From the NCBI GenBank assembly GCA_041666525.1, contig JBAYGT010000015.1:1-59079 (forward strand): DNA of 59,079 nucleotides, given 5' to 3'. A program made the position numbers and the translations under genes. Below, one piece after another: positions 18,198-27,487 of the stretch. The notes under the pieces are model-generated. The model saw only the letters and a list, made by a program, of their open reading frames with translations. It was not told the DNA's origin and made no database searches. The DNA is from JBAXTZ01 sp041666525 (GTDB lineage: Bacteria > Bacillota > Negativicutes > JBAXTZ01). The first letter of the stretch is position 1. Every line of letters begins with the position of its first letter.

Positions 18198-20696
18198 TCA
18201 GTCAATCGAAATCAAGTCCTTAGCATCAAAACGAATAGTAACCCGAAAAGCACCGGCAACATTGTCAAACTTAACCAGTGAGCAACGATTTTCCGGATTG
18301 AACCAGAAGCCGGAATTCGCATCAGCAAAAGATTTATCATCAATAAACATTTGCAGCGATTGCCCATTTATTGCGATATATAACGGCGCACGTTCCGGGC
18401 AGATAATATGCAACTTGATGGTTTTCACAGTAGTTATATAGTTACCCTGCCGCTGAAAATCAATATCCAATTTGAAACCATCGATTGCTGTCGAAATTTC
18501 CGTTATCAGCTTCTCACCCTGTTCCCAGGCGTTGGATTTGCCATCATCTTCGTACAACGAAAACTTTGCCGCAATAGATGGTTCGATAATAATTTCCAGA
18601 TCGGTAATCGCCTGTTTATTTAAACAATTTATTCCGTCAGTCAATGGAATAATTGCCCCGCTGCGGATGAAGAGTGGTGTTTTTTCGAGTGGCGCATTAA
18701 CGGTAATATGCTGGCCGCCTTGATAACGCCGCAGAGTTTCCCATTCCAACCACTCGAAACCTGATGGTAAGTACAAGGTTCGCTCAGTGGCGCCTTCTTC
18801 AAGAACACAGGCTGCCAAAATATACGGTCCGATCATGTAGTCAAAGCTGTTATCGACAGCTTCGATATCCTGTTGAAAATCGTATAGCAGCGGCCGCGCG
18901 ACGGCATGCCCTTTGATCGCTGCCTGATACATCAGCGAATACAAATACGGAATCAGACGGTAGCGGAACTTGATAGCTGCGCGGATATATTTCGTATATT
19001 TCGGATACATCCACGGTTCAGTAACGGTATTATCATTATTGCAGGAATGAATACAAAACCGCGGTTGCAACACACCATGTTGTACCCAACGCACAAACAA
19101 CTCCGCCGTTGGCGCAGCTCCGGCAAAGCCGCCGATATCTGCTCCTTGAAACGCCACTCCGGATAAACTCATGCCCAGCATTATTGGCACACCAAATTTC
19201 AGATTATGCCAACTTGTGCCATTATCGCCCGACCAGGTTGACGCATAGCGTTGAATTCCCGCATAACCGGCCCGATTTAACACAAACGGCCGTTTGTCCG
19301 GACAGGTTGCGCGTACCGTCCGCTGTGCAACCAGCGCCATTAAAGTCGGTTGCAGTGGCCGCAAGCTCGCGATCTTTTCATTAGTTTCTTCAGCACAACA
19401 CATTGATTCAGCGTCATTGATTTCATACTCGCAATTGTCGTTCCAAATCGCGGTAATTCCGTAATTGATATAATTTTCCACAAGATGCTTTTGCCATGTA
19501 TCTCGTCCAACCGGGTTGGTAAAATCCACAAACGCTGCACTTCCGCCCCAATATCGATCTACGCAATTGCCGGTTTTGTTAGCATTTTTTATATATGCGC
19601 CGGCGTTGCTGAACTCTTGATACAGCGGATGTGACAATAGCATTCCCGGCTTGATATTCGGTACTATTTCTCCGCCAAGCGCAAGGCTGTCAGCAATAAA
19701 TTCCGCCGGTTGCGCAATCCGGCGATTATTCCAATTAAAAACATAGCGCTTGTTGTCGGTGCCGGTGGTATAACCCGAGGACATATGAAATCCATCGCAG
19801 GGGATGTTTTCTAACTCACAGCGCTTGAAAAAATTCAAAATCGCTGTGTCACTGCCACTGTCAATCTCGGTATAATACATCGTAGAACCCAAAAAACCTA
19901 GTGAATATACCGGTGGTAGCGCCGTTTTTCCTGTCAGATCTGTGTAGCCCTCGATAACGTCCGGAATTTTCGGGCCGTTAATAAAAAACCAATCCAACTC
20001 ACCGCCATCAGCAGTAAACAATGTTTGCTTTCCCCAATAGTTGCTATGTTCAGCGCCAACATCAAAAACTGATATATAGGAATTATTATAAAAAATTCCG
20101 TGCGCGTGTCCCGCTTTTTTGTCGAGACGAATATAAAACGGAATGTGCTTATATAATGGGTCGGTTTTTTCGGCATCATAGTCATAGGTATCAACATTGT
20201 TCATCTTCATTCGCCGGTGCAATTTATTCAGTTCGCCTGATTTTTCGCCATAGCCGTAGTAACCATCATTATCACCGCGTGTCACACAATGCGATACCCG
20301 TCCAAGCTGATCACGTACATAAGCTCGCTGTTTCATATCACTGTGCAGTAAATTACCGGCGCAATCACAGATATTGATGCCAAACGGTTTTTTGTTTATC
20401 ACTACGACCAATTTTTTGCCAACCAGTGTCACCGTCTGTTCGGTTTCGGAAACGTTTACGGACAACGGTGTAATTCGACGGCGTTCACCCGCAAGTAAAT
20501 CATCGGCCAAATCAGCCCAAGCCGTCAACACCAACGCATAAGACAGTTCCGGTTTGAATTGCTCATCGAACGAACAACGGACACGCACAATGTCGTCTGT
20601 CATAAAATACAGCCGAAACCGGGCTGCGTCGGTATCTATTTCGAAATAACCGGCAGCCTCCAGTCGCCAATTTAACAAACTCAGTACATTATTCAT
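18198..20696 (-). CDS. Glycoside hydrolase family 31 protein (alpha-glucosidase-like)
   Basis: 832 residues with an N-terminal beta-sandwich, a central TIM barrel and C-terminal beta domains. The nucleophile lies in TAIWNDNCEYEI, the acid/base aspartate in STWSGDNGTSWHNL, and GADIGGFAG marks the substrate pocket. The WNDNCEYEI variant, rather than the common WNDMNEP, places it in a side branch. It lacks a signal peptide, so it works on imported oligosaccharides, and the uronate cluster suggests alpha-linked side chains such as glucosyl or xylosyl units. ATG 20696 has GGAGG 4 nt upstream and overlaps the uxuA stop by 8 nt. The exact specificity cannot be read from sequence. Confidence 0.9.
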   Translation of the reverse strand: MNNVLSLLNWRLEAAGYFEIDTDAARFRLYFMTDDIVRVRCSFDEQFKPELSYALVLTAWADLADDLLAGERRRITPLSVNVSETEQTVTLVGKKLVVVINKKPFGINICDCAGNLLHSDMKQRAYVRDQLGRVSHCVTRGDNDGYYGYGEKSGELNKLHRRMKMNNVDTYDYDAEKTDPLYKHIPFYIRLDKKAGHAHGIFYNNSYISVFDVGAEHSNYWGKQTLFTADGGELDWFFINGPKIPDVIEGYTDLTGKTALPPVYSLGFLGSTMYYTEIDSGSDTAILNFFKRCELENIPCDGFHMSSGYTTGTDNKRYVFNWNNRRIAQPAEFIADSLALGGEIVPNIKPGMLLSHPLYQEFSNAGAYIKNANKTGNCVDRYWGGSAAFVDFTNPVGRDTWQKHLVENYINYGITAIWNDNCEYEINDAESMCCAEETNEKIASLRPLQPTLMALVAQRTVRATCPDKRPFVLNRAGYAGIQRYASTWSGDNGTSWHNLKFGVPIMLGMSLSGVAFQGADIGGFAGAAPTAELFVRWVQHGVLQPRFCIHSCNNDNTVTEPWMYPKYTKYIRAAIKFRYRLIPYLYSLMYQAAIKGHAVARPLLYDFQQDIEAVDNSFDYMIGPYILAACVLEEGATERTLYLPSGFEWLEWETLRRYQGGQHITVNAPLEKTPLFIRSGAIIPLTDGINCLNKQAITDLEIIIEPSIAAKFSLYEDDGKSNAWEQGEKLITEISTAIDGFKLDIDFQRQGNYITTVKTIKLHIICPERAPLYIAINGQSLQMFIDDKSFADANSGFWFNPENRCSLVKFDNVAGAFRVTIRFDAKDLISID

Positions 20697-21873
20697 ACAT
20701 CCTCCGCAACGCCAGTGTTATCCCTTTAATCTCCGCCAACCCTTTCATCCTGCCGATACAACTGTACCCGGGATTGGTTGTTTTATGCAAATCATCCAGC
20801 ATCTGATGCCCGTGGTCCGGACGGATTATTATCTCGCTTTGTAACTGTTTTTTCTCGTACTGCAATATTTCATAAATCAAATCACACAAGCTGGTACTAC
20901 CGGCAAGATGTTCATCTTCATAAAAACTGCCGTCGGCTTCACGCCGTACGCTGCGCAAATGTACAAACGGCACCCGGCCGCACAGCCGTCGAAACATTTC
21001 CGGCAGATCATTTTCGGCACTTGCGCCTAACGATCCGGCACAAAGATTGATGCAGTTTGCCGGACTATCAATAGTTTTCAGGATGTACTCCGCATCATTA
21101 ATATTGCTCATGATTCTCGGAATTCCAAACAAGGGCCACGGCGGATCATCAGGATGAATAGCCAGCTTTATTCCACAGTCTTCGGCAGTCGGAATAACTG
21201 CCTGCAGAAATTCCACAAGATTACCGCGTAATTTAGCAGCGTCAATGGCATCGTACTGTCCTAACGCCGTGCGGAATTCTTCCACCGAAAAACTTTCTTC
21301 GGCGCCCGGCAATCCGGCAATAATATTGCGGGTGAGTTTTTCAATTTGCTCAGGCGTGGCATTGTCGTAATATTTTTTTGCCGCGACTTGCTGCGCCGGA
21401 CTATAATTGTTTTTTGCCGCCGTCCGCTGCAAAACGAACAAATCAAAGGCTGCAACTTCAACGGCATCATAACGCAAAGCCCGGCTGCCGCAAGGCAACT
21501 CATACGCCAAATCCGTCCGCGTCCAATCCAACACCGGCATGAAATTATAAATTACTATTCTTATGCCACAAGTTGCCAAATTCCGCAATGTCGCTTTGTA
21601 GTTTTCGATATATTGTTCGAATTTTCCGGTTCGTTTTTTGATATCCTCATGCACCGGCACGCTCTCGACAACGCTCCATACTAATCCAGTGGATCGTTCA
21701 AGTACTGATGAGTATTCCACTTCCCATTGGCGTTTTTTTATCGCATCGATTGACCAAACTTCTCCGTTCGGAACGTGATGCAATGCACTGACAACATCGC
21801 TTGCGCCAACTTGCATAACAGCTTCTATTGTCACCGGATCATTTGGTCCAAACCAACGCCAGCCATATTTCAT
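20689..21873 (-). CDS. uxuA: Mannonate dehydratase
   Basis: 394 residues, the same length as E. coli UxuA. It dehydrates D-mannonate to 2-keto-3-deoxygluconate. Recognisable blocks are MKYGWRWFGPNDPV at the start, GIRIVIYNFMPVLDWTRTDL, LAIHPDDPPWPLFGIPRI (metal-ligand His) and FVHLRSV, with the C-terminal RPDHGHQ metal site. The start is ATG 21873 with GGAGG 5 nt upstream; the in-frame codons before it overlap that site. It precedes the GH31 gene with an 8-nt overlap. Confidence 0.96.
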   Translation of the reverse strand: MKYGWRWFGPNDPVTIEAVMQVGASDVVSALHHVPNGEVWSIDAIKKRQWEVEYSSVLERSTGLVWSVVESVPVHEDIKKRTGKFEQYIENYKATLRNLATCGIRIVIYNFMPVLDWTRTDLAYELPCGSRALRYDAVEVAAFDLFVLQRTAAKNNYSPAQQVAAKKYYDNATPEQIEKLTRNIIAGLPGAEESFSVEEFRTALGQYDAIDAAKLRGNLVEFLQAVIPTAEDCGIKLAIHPDDPPWPLFGIPRIMSNINDAEYILKTIDSPANCINLCAGSLGASAENDLPEMFRRLCGRVPFVHLRSVRREADGSFYEDEHLAGSTSLCDLIYEILQYEKKQLQSEIIIRPDHGHQMLDDLHKTTNPGYSCIGRMKGLAEIKGITLALRRMYE

Positions 21874-21926
21874 TTCAGCCTCCATCATTGATTACGAAAA
21901 CAATCATAACCAAAATCATTCTAATT

Positions 21927-23201
21927 CTAATTTGTAGCTAGCATTTTGTTCGTACGATCATAAATCAACCACAACATCAATGCGGCACCAATTAAATCAA
22001 AAAAACCCATTGCCATAAATATTGGATTATAACCCCAATAGGGAACGACTGCTCCGATAATCAGCGAAAACAAAAATCCGCTGGTCCATGCAGAAAAACC
22101 GCGCATTCCGTTAACTGAAGCCACTATCTCACCGTCAAAGTTCTCCATTACCAGCACACTCAAAACGGCGGAAATTAATTGATGTCCAAATCCACCGACA
22201 GATATTAATGCAATGATTGTGTACGAACTTTCCACAAAAGGAATTATTGTCAAAGAAAGCATCAGGCATGCGCCGGAAACCGAGCTCCAGATTGCTGCAT
22301 TATTGCGGTTGAAGTTAAAATGTTTCTTATACCACTTGGCCACATAACCGCTGGCTGCACTACCAAAATCAGCTGCCAAAAATGGTAGCCAGGCAAACAA
22401 CGCAATTTCTTTCAGGTTCATGCCTCTTTCAGTCGCAAGATACAGCGGTACAAAAAAACTGAATGTTTGCCAGGCCGGCTCGGCCAAAAATGCCGGCAAC
22501 GCAATACCATAAAACTTCTTGATTCCGACTATACTTTTCCAGTCTCCCCAAAAACTACGTTTAAGAATTTGTTTATGCCAGACCAAAGGTTTTCCTAAAA
22601 TATATTCACGTTCTTCCTGTGAAACGTACTTGGACTTAGCCGGTTTATCATAAAATATCTTCCAGATTAACACCCAGACCAGTCCCATTGCTCCGGTCGC
22701 AATAAATGCCGCCTGCAAACCAAATTGCAATTGCAATGCGATCACCAACGGCGGTGCCAGCATCGCACCAAAAGAAAAACCGACCCCGGACCAACCAGCG
22801 GCAACAGCGCGCTCATTTGCCGGAAACCACTCTGTTAAGAATTTTACGTTCGCAGGAGCAGCTGCCGCTTCGGTCGCACCCATGAAAAATCGCAGACCGG
22901 CCAATCCCTGCCATGATGCCGCCAAAGGATGCAGCATACATAAAACTGACCAAGCCATGGCAAACAACATAAATCCAATTTTTAAACCGATATGATCAAT
23001 TACCCAACCGCAAATTGGTTGAAAAACTGTATAGGCCAATTGAAAAGCCGCAACAATCCAGGAGTATTGTTGTGTCGTAATATGCAGATCTTTCATTAAG
23101 GTCGGCGCCAATACGCCCAATGCATTTCTGCTGACGTAATTTAACGTAATTCCGCTGATAAACATAATCAGCATTATCCAGCGCAGTTTCGTGAACTTCA
23201 T
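21927..23201 (-). CDS. MFS hexuronate transporter (ExuT/ACS family), second copy
   Basis: 424-residue major facilitator of the anion:cation symporter branch, 12 segments, with SGITLNYVSRNALGVLAPTL in segment 1, a WVIDHIGLKIGF loop and FLTEWFPANERAVAAG after segment 4, typical of ExuT/GudP relatives. It lies between uxaA (28-nt gap) and uxuA (53-nt gap). It differs considerably from the other MFS gene at 24678, so the two may take galacturonate and glucuronate separately. The ribosome site is AGGAGAG before ATG 23201. Confidence 0.88.
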   Translation of the reverse strand: MKFTKLRWIMLIMFISGITLNYVSRNALGVLAPTLMKDLHITTQQYSWIVAAFQLAYTVFQPICGWVIDHIGLKIGFMLFAMAWSVLCMLHPLAASWQGLAGLRFFMGATEAAAAPANVKFLTEWFPANERAVAAGWSGVGFSFGAMLAPPLVIALQLQFGLQAAFIATGAMGLVWVLIWKIFYDKPAKSKYVSQEEREYILGKPLVWHKQILKRSFWGDWKSIVGIKKFYGIALPAFLAEPAWQTFSFFVPLYLATERGMNLKEIALFAWLPFLAADFGSAASGYVAKWYKKHFNFNRNNAAIWSSVSGACLMLSLTIIPFVESSYTIIALISVGGFGHQLISAVLSVLVMENFDGEIVASVNGMRGFSAWTSGFLFSLIIGAVVPYWGYNPIFMAMGFFDLIGAALMLWLIYDRTNKMLATN

Positions 23202-23229
23202 CTTCTCTCCTAAAAACTATCTTCAATTT

Positions 23230-24681
23230 TTACAACACTACCCCTGTCTTAAATATCGCAATATCCTTGTAACCGTTCAACTCGGCCTTGCATTGCTTAC
23301 CACCGGCAACAGCCAACACCGCTTCAAGCAATTCCGAAGTTTCCGTTTCAAATGACGTTCCTTCGATTAATACCCCGGCGTTGTAATCAATCCAGTGCGG
23401 TTTATTATGCGCCAATTCCGAATTGGTTGAAATCTTTATAGTTGGCGCGATTGCGCCAAACGGTGTACCCCGGCCGGTCGTGAACAGCACCAGCTGGCAA
23501 CCGGCAGCCGACAGCGCCGTAGCCGCAATCAGATCATTACCCGGGCCGCTTAGCAGATTCAACCCTTTCACGGCAATACTTTCGCCGTATTTTAGCACAC
23601 CGGTTATCGTACCGCTGCCACCCTTCTGCACACAACCTAAGGATTTTTCTTCAAGAGTAGTTATGCCGCCCGCCTTGTTGCCGGGCGAAGGATTCTCATA
23701 TATTGGCAGTTCGTGTTTACGATAATAGGCTTTGAAATCATCCACCATTGCAACGGCTTTTTGCAATACCGTCTCATCCGCACACTGTTTAAACAGTAAT
23801 TCTTCGGCGCCAAACATTTCCGGCACCTCGGTCAGCACTGCAGTGCCGCCTGCAGCAACAATGATATCCGACAACTTGCCCACCAGCGGATTGGCGGTAA
23901 TACCGGACAACCCGTCCGACCCGCCGCATTTCAAACCGACAACCAAATCCGATAAATTGCATTTTTCACGGCGGTCGTTCATTATTTTTTCGATAAGTTT
24001 TCCAGCGGCAGCCACCGTAACTGCTACTTCATCACCCGTCTGCTGCGCAGAAATATAGTCAATATTTGCTGACCGCTTTATTTCGGCGCGCATTCCGTCA
24101 ATTGTATTGTTCTCACAGCCCAAACCGAGAATAATAACCGCGCCGGCATTCGGATGTTCGGCCAGCCGCGCTAATATTTCTTTAGTGTTCTCATGATCTT
24201 CGCCCATCTGCGAACAACCGAACGGATGTGTCAGTGCAAATACGCCGTCAAAATTTTCCGAGCGCGGATAGTTTTCGTTCAACCGCCGGGCAATTGTTTC
24301 TACAGTGCGGTTGATGCAACCGACCGTTGGAATAATCCACAGTTCATTACGCACACCAACTTTTCCGTTTGCCCGCCGGTATCCGGAGAAACTATGGTTA
24401 CAGTCCTCAGTCCTGAGTCCTGAGTTTTTGAAACTCCAAACGCTAAACTCTGAACCCTTTTCCCGCACAGCTCCCAACGCTGTCCGCATGTTATGCGTAT
24501 GCACATGTGCTCCTGCCGGAATCATTGCCGTTGCGACACCAATCGGATAACCGTATTTAACGATTTGTTCACCCAAGGCAATAGCCCGGATGGCAATTTT
24601 CTGCCCGCGCGCAATTCTGTTTTTCTCCGTCAGCAGGACTGCGACATTATCGCGTCCGTCAATAATTAATTGCTCATTCAT
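23230..24681 (-). CDS. uxaA: Altronate dehydratase
   Basis: 483 residues with an N-terminal SAF-like domain (about 1-95), a linker, and the UxaA catalytic part with GVRNELWIIPTVGC, GLGCENN, CGGSDGLSGITANP and ENPSPGNKAGGITTLEEKSLGC. Fe-dependent dehydration of D-altronate gives 2-keto-3-deoxygluconate (galacturonate branch). ATG 24681 overlaps the stop of the MFS gene (ATGA). In the interdomain linker (residues ~95-125, near 24408-24435) the DNA is a short tandem repeat of ACTCAGG/ACTGAGG units, encoding a NSGLRTEDCNHS stretch unlike other UxaA proteins I recall, apparently an in-frame expansion. Confidence 0.95.
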   Translation of the reverse strand: MNEQLIIDGRDNVAVLLTEKNRIARGQKIAIRAIALGEQIVKYGYPIGVATAMIPAGAHVHTHNMRTALGAVREKGSEFSVWSFKNSGLRTEDCNHSFSGYRRANGKVGVRNELWIIPTVGCINRTVETIARRLNENYPRSENFDGVFALTHPFGCSQMGEDHENTKEILARLAEHPNAGAVIILGLGCENNTIDGMRAEIKRSANIDYISAQQTGDEVAVTVAAAGKLIEKIMNDRREKCNLSDLVVGLKCGGSDGLSGITANPLVGKLSDIIVAAGGTAVLTEVPEMFGAEELLFKQCADETVLQKAVAMVDDFKAYYRKHELPIYENPSPGNKAGGITTLEEKSLGCVQKGGSGTITGVLKYGESIAVKGLNLLSGPGNDLIAATALSAAGCQLVLFTTGRGTPFGAIAPTIKISTNSELAHNKPHWIDYNAGVLIEGTSFETETSELLEAVLAVAGGKQCKAELNGYKDIAIFKTGVVL

Positions 24682-25937
24682 GCCTGACAAACTTTCCGTT
24701 CACGCAATAATACCCATAAAGCGGCAACACCGATTAAATCCAGACAACCAATTGCAACGAACAGCGGGTTATAACCGATGTGCATTACTACATAACCGAC
24801 CACAAAGGTAGACAACATTCCGCCAAACTGGCCGATACCACCACTCCAGCCGTTTGCCGAAGCAACTGCAGTCTGAGGAAACAAGTCGGCTGGCAACGTC
24901 AAATAAGTCGAAGATAACGACTGATGGGCGAACGAGCCAACGCAGAAAAAGAATATCGCCCAATATACACTCGACGACATTCCGATAAACACCGCAAACA
25001 TCATGATAATCGAGCCGACCAGCGCTGCGTATTTACGCGCCCGCAATAGCGGTACACCATGTTTCATGAAAAACGGCGACAAAAAACCACCAAACAAGCA
25101 ACCCAAGTCTCCGGCCAACGGCGGCATCCAGGCGAACATTGCTATTTGTTTCAAATCCAGCCCGCGTACCGTAAACAAGTATAGCGGAATCCAATAAGTG
25201 AAAAATTGCCAAGCCGGTTCGGCAAGAAAACGGGCAATCGCAATCGCCCAAAATTCACGCACTGCCAGCATTTTGTACCATTTATCGCTGGACTGGGTTT
25301 CTGCCGGCATATCTTCTTCTTTTTGTCCGGCAAGAATATAAGCCCGTTCTTCTTCGGTGATATATTTACTGTCTTTGGGCGCACGATAAAAAGCAATCCA
25401 CAACAACAGCCAGAGAAAACCGACCGCACCGGTTACTACAAACGCCGCCTGCCAATGCCAGGTAAGCACAATCCAGATGACCAATGGTGGCGCAATCATC
25501 GCGCCGACACTTGAACCGGTGTTGAAAATACCGGTAGCAATAGTGCGCTCTTTCGCCGGAAACCACTCCGAGATCGTTTTTATCGCCGCCGGAAAGTTTC
25601 CCGACTCACCGATTCCCAGTAATCCGCGGAAAATTGCCAGTGACCGCGCACTGCCGGCAAAACCATGCAGCATATTGGCAATCGACCACCACAACACGGC
25701 AATCATATACCCTTTGCGCGTGCCCAGCCAGTCGATAATACTTCCGGCTATCGGCATCATCGCCGCATAAGAAAATTGAAAACACATAATAATGTAAGCA
25801 AATTGCTGTTCGTCAATTTGCAGGTCCTTCTTCAACACCGGGCCGACTGCTCCCAAACAACTGCGGTCAAGATAGTTCACGACCGTCGCAAGCATCAACA
25901 GCCCGCACATGTACCAGCGTACACCTTTAAATTTCAT
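24678..25937 (-). CDS. exuT: MFS hexuronate transporter (ExuT type)
   Basis: 419 residues, 12 segments. VNYLDRSCLGAVGPVLKKDL in segment 1, IDWLGTRKGY loop, GIGESGNFPAAIKTISEWFPAKERTIATGIFNTGSSVGA are hallmarks of the ExuT hexuronate:H+ symporters. It follows uxaC (27-nt gap) and is translationally coupled to uxaA, so galacturonate/glucuronate is the probable substrate. The start is ATG 25937, 6 nt from GAGGAAGG; the TTG two codons upstream is less likely. Confidence 0.92.
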   Translation of the reverse strand: MKFKGVRWYMCGLLMLATVVNYLDRSCLGAVGPVLKKDLQIDEQQFAYIIMCFQFSYAAMMPIAGSIIDWLGTRKGYMIAVLWWSIANMLHGFAGSARSLAIFRGLLGIGESGNFPAAIKTISEWFPAKERTIATGIFNTGSSVGAMIAPPLVIWIVLTWHWQAAFVVTGAVGFLWLLLWIAFYRAPKDSKYITEEERAYILAGQKEEDMPAETQSSDKWYKMLAVREFWAIAIARFLAEPAWQFFTYWIPLYLFTVRGLDLKQIAMFAWMPPLAGDLGCLFGGFLSPFFMKHGVPLLRARKYAALVGSIIMMFAVFIGMSSSVYWAIFFFCVGSFAHQSLSSTYLTLPADLFPQTAVASANGWSGGIGQFGGMLSTFVVGYVVMHIGYNPLFVAIGCLDLIGVAALWVLLRERKVCQA

Positions 25938-25964
25938 GGCCAACCTTCCTCAATAATATTTCAC

Positions 25965-27359
25965 TCAGTTTGCAAAATAATTTTTGGCATTTTCATAACA
26001 AATACCGCGCACGATTTTTTTCAGCATATCCCAGTCTGCCGGATATTCACCATTTTCCACCCATTCGCCCAGCAAATTGCAAAGAATCCGCCTGAAGTAT
26101 TCATGACGGGTATAAGACAACACGCTGCGCGAATCAGTCAGCATTCCGACAAATTTTGAAAGCAACCCGAGATTACCAAGTGTCGTCATTTGCCGGATCA
26201 TCCCGTCTTTTTGGTCATTAAACCACCAACCTGAGCCAAATTGTATTTTTCCCGGATAAGTGCTTTGAAAACAACCAATCAGCGTGCCGATTACTTCATT
26301 GTCCCGCGAATTTAGATTGTAAATAATCGTCTTGGGCAGCCCGCCACATTGCTCATTCATCGCATCCAGTAATTGTGCCAGGTTTTTTGCATAAACTGCA
26401 TCGCCAATGGAATCAAACCCGCTATCCGGTCCGAGTTTCCTGAACATCTCGGAATTGTTGTTGCGGATTGCCCCCAAATGCAATTGCATTGTCCAGCCGC
26501 GGCTGACATATTCCTTTGCGCAATAAATCAACATGAATGATTTGAATTTTTCCACAGCCTTTGGCGAAAGCGCTTTACCGCTTAAACGCCGGGCAAATAT
26601 TTTCGCCGCCTGCCGTTCGTCGCAAGCGCGATAAACCGCATACTCCAGCGCGTGATCCGACAAGAAACATTTATTATCCGCAAAATGATTGAGCCGGCAA
26701 CTGAACACTGCCAAAAATTCGCTGAAATTTTTGATATCAGCCGCCGCAGCAACTGCCAAACCGGCAACATCTGCGATATACGCGGCGTTATCAATATTCA
26801 CATATTTATCCGGACGAAATGTCGGAAAAACTTTCACATTTCCTTCGCGGCGCAGTTGTGCGTGACAACACAGATCATCAGCCGGATCATCGGTCGTACA
26901 CAACCAGTCGACATTAGAACTTTTGATGATACTTTGTGGCCGGAATTCAGCACGGGTCAGCTGTTGATTGCAATTATCCCAAATATATTCCGCAGAATCA
27001 GTGCTAAGCTGAACGGTAATTCCAAAATAGCGTCTCAGCTCCAAGTGTGTCCAATGATACAGCGGATTGCCGATGCAATACGGTAAAGTCGCTGCCCACG
27101 AACAGAATCTTTTGTATCCGCTAACTGTCCCGGTAATGCCGTTCTCGGGAATGCCATTGCTGCGCATTGCCCGCCACTTATAGTGATCATGCTTCAACCA
27201 GATTTCGGCCATATCCGCATAATTGTTGTTCTCGGCGATTTCTTTCGCCGGGATGTGGCAATGATAGTCGATTATCGGCAACGACTTGGCATAATCGTGA
27301 TATAACCGCTCGGCAGTTGGGCTGTGCAACAAAAAATTGTCGTCCAAAAAATTCCGCAT
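25965..27359 (-). CDS. uxaC: Glucuronate/galacturonate isomerase
   Basis: 464 residues, usual length for UxaC. It converts glucuronate to fructuronate and galacturonate to tagaturonate. The N-terminal IIDYHCHIPAKEI carries the HxH metal motif of the amidohydrolase fold, and TTDDPADDL and LTDSRSVLSYTRHEYFRRILCNLLG are diagnostic. It is the first gene of the uronate operon, behind a promoter with a GntR-type operator in its spacer and divergent from the regulator gene. Confidence 0.96.
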   Translation of the reverse strand: MRNFLDDNFLLHSPTAERLYHDYAKSLPIIDYHCHIPAKEIAENNNYADMAEIWLKHDHYKWRAMRSNGIPENGITGTVSGYKRFCSWAATLPYCIGNPLYHWTHLELRRYFGITVQLSTDSAEYIWDNCNQQLTRAEFRPQSIIKSSNVDWLCTTDDPADDLCCHAQLRREGNVKVFPTFRPDKYVNIDNAAYIADVAGLAVAAAADIKNFSEFLAVFSCRLNHFADNKCFLSDHALEYAVYRACDERQAAKIFARRLSGKALSPKAVEKFKSFMLIYCAKEYVSRGWTMQLHLGAIRNNNSEMFRKLGPDSGFDSIGDAVYAKNLAQLLDAMNEQCGGLPKTIIYNLNSRDNEVIGTLIGCFQSTYPGKIQFGSGWWFNDQKDGMIRQMTTLGNLGLLSKFVGMLTDSRSVLSYTRHEYFRRILCNLLGEWVENGEYPADWDMLKKIVRGICYENAKNYFAN

Positions 27360-27396
27360 TACTTACCTCTTTTCAGTTGATTATTCCTGATTATCG

Positions 27397-27425
27397 ATTA
27401 TACTTGTATACAAGATGGTCGTCAA
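27397..27425 (-). promoter_or_regulatory. Promoter of the uronate operon
   Basis: On the minus strand TTGACG (27425-27420), 17 bp, TATAAT (27402-27397): near consensus. The spacer contains the palindrome CTTGTATACAAG next to the -10 box, so a bound repressor would block polymerase directly. Confidence 0.75.
27403..27414. promoter_or_regulatory. Candidate GntR/FadR-type operator
   Basis: Perfect 12-bp palindrome CTTGTATACAAG. TTGTATACAA fits the TNGTnnnACNA pattern of FadR-subfamily regulators and resembles the GGTATACC core of UxuR/ExuR sites. It lies inside the uxaC promoter spacer and also overlaps the -35 of the divergent regulator gene, so it could give both substrate induction and autoregulation. 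Confidence 0.65.
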
Positions 27426-27433
27426 CATATTAT
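27404..27433 (+). promoter_or_regulatory. Candidate promoter of the GntR regulator gene
   Basis: TTGTAT (27404-27409), 18 bp, TATTAT (27428-27433). The -35 box is part of the operator palindrome. Confidence 0.4.
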
Positions 27434-27487
27434 CGACACTAAGAAAAATTTCTTTAATAACTATAAAATAACTGGAAGTGGCTAGTG

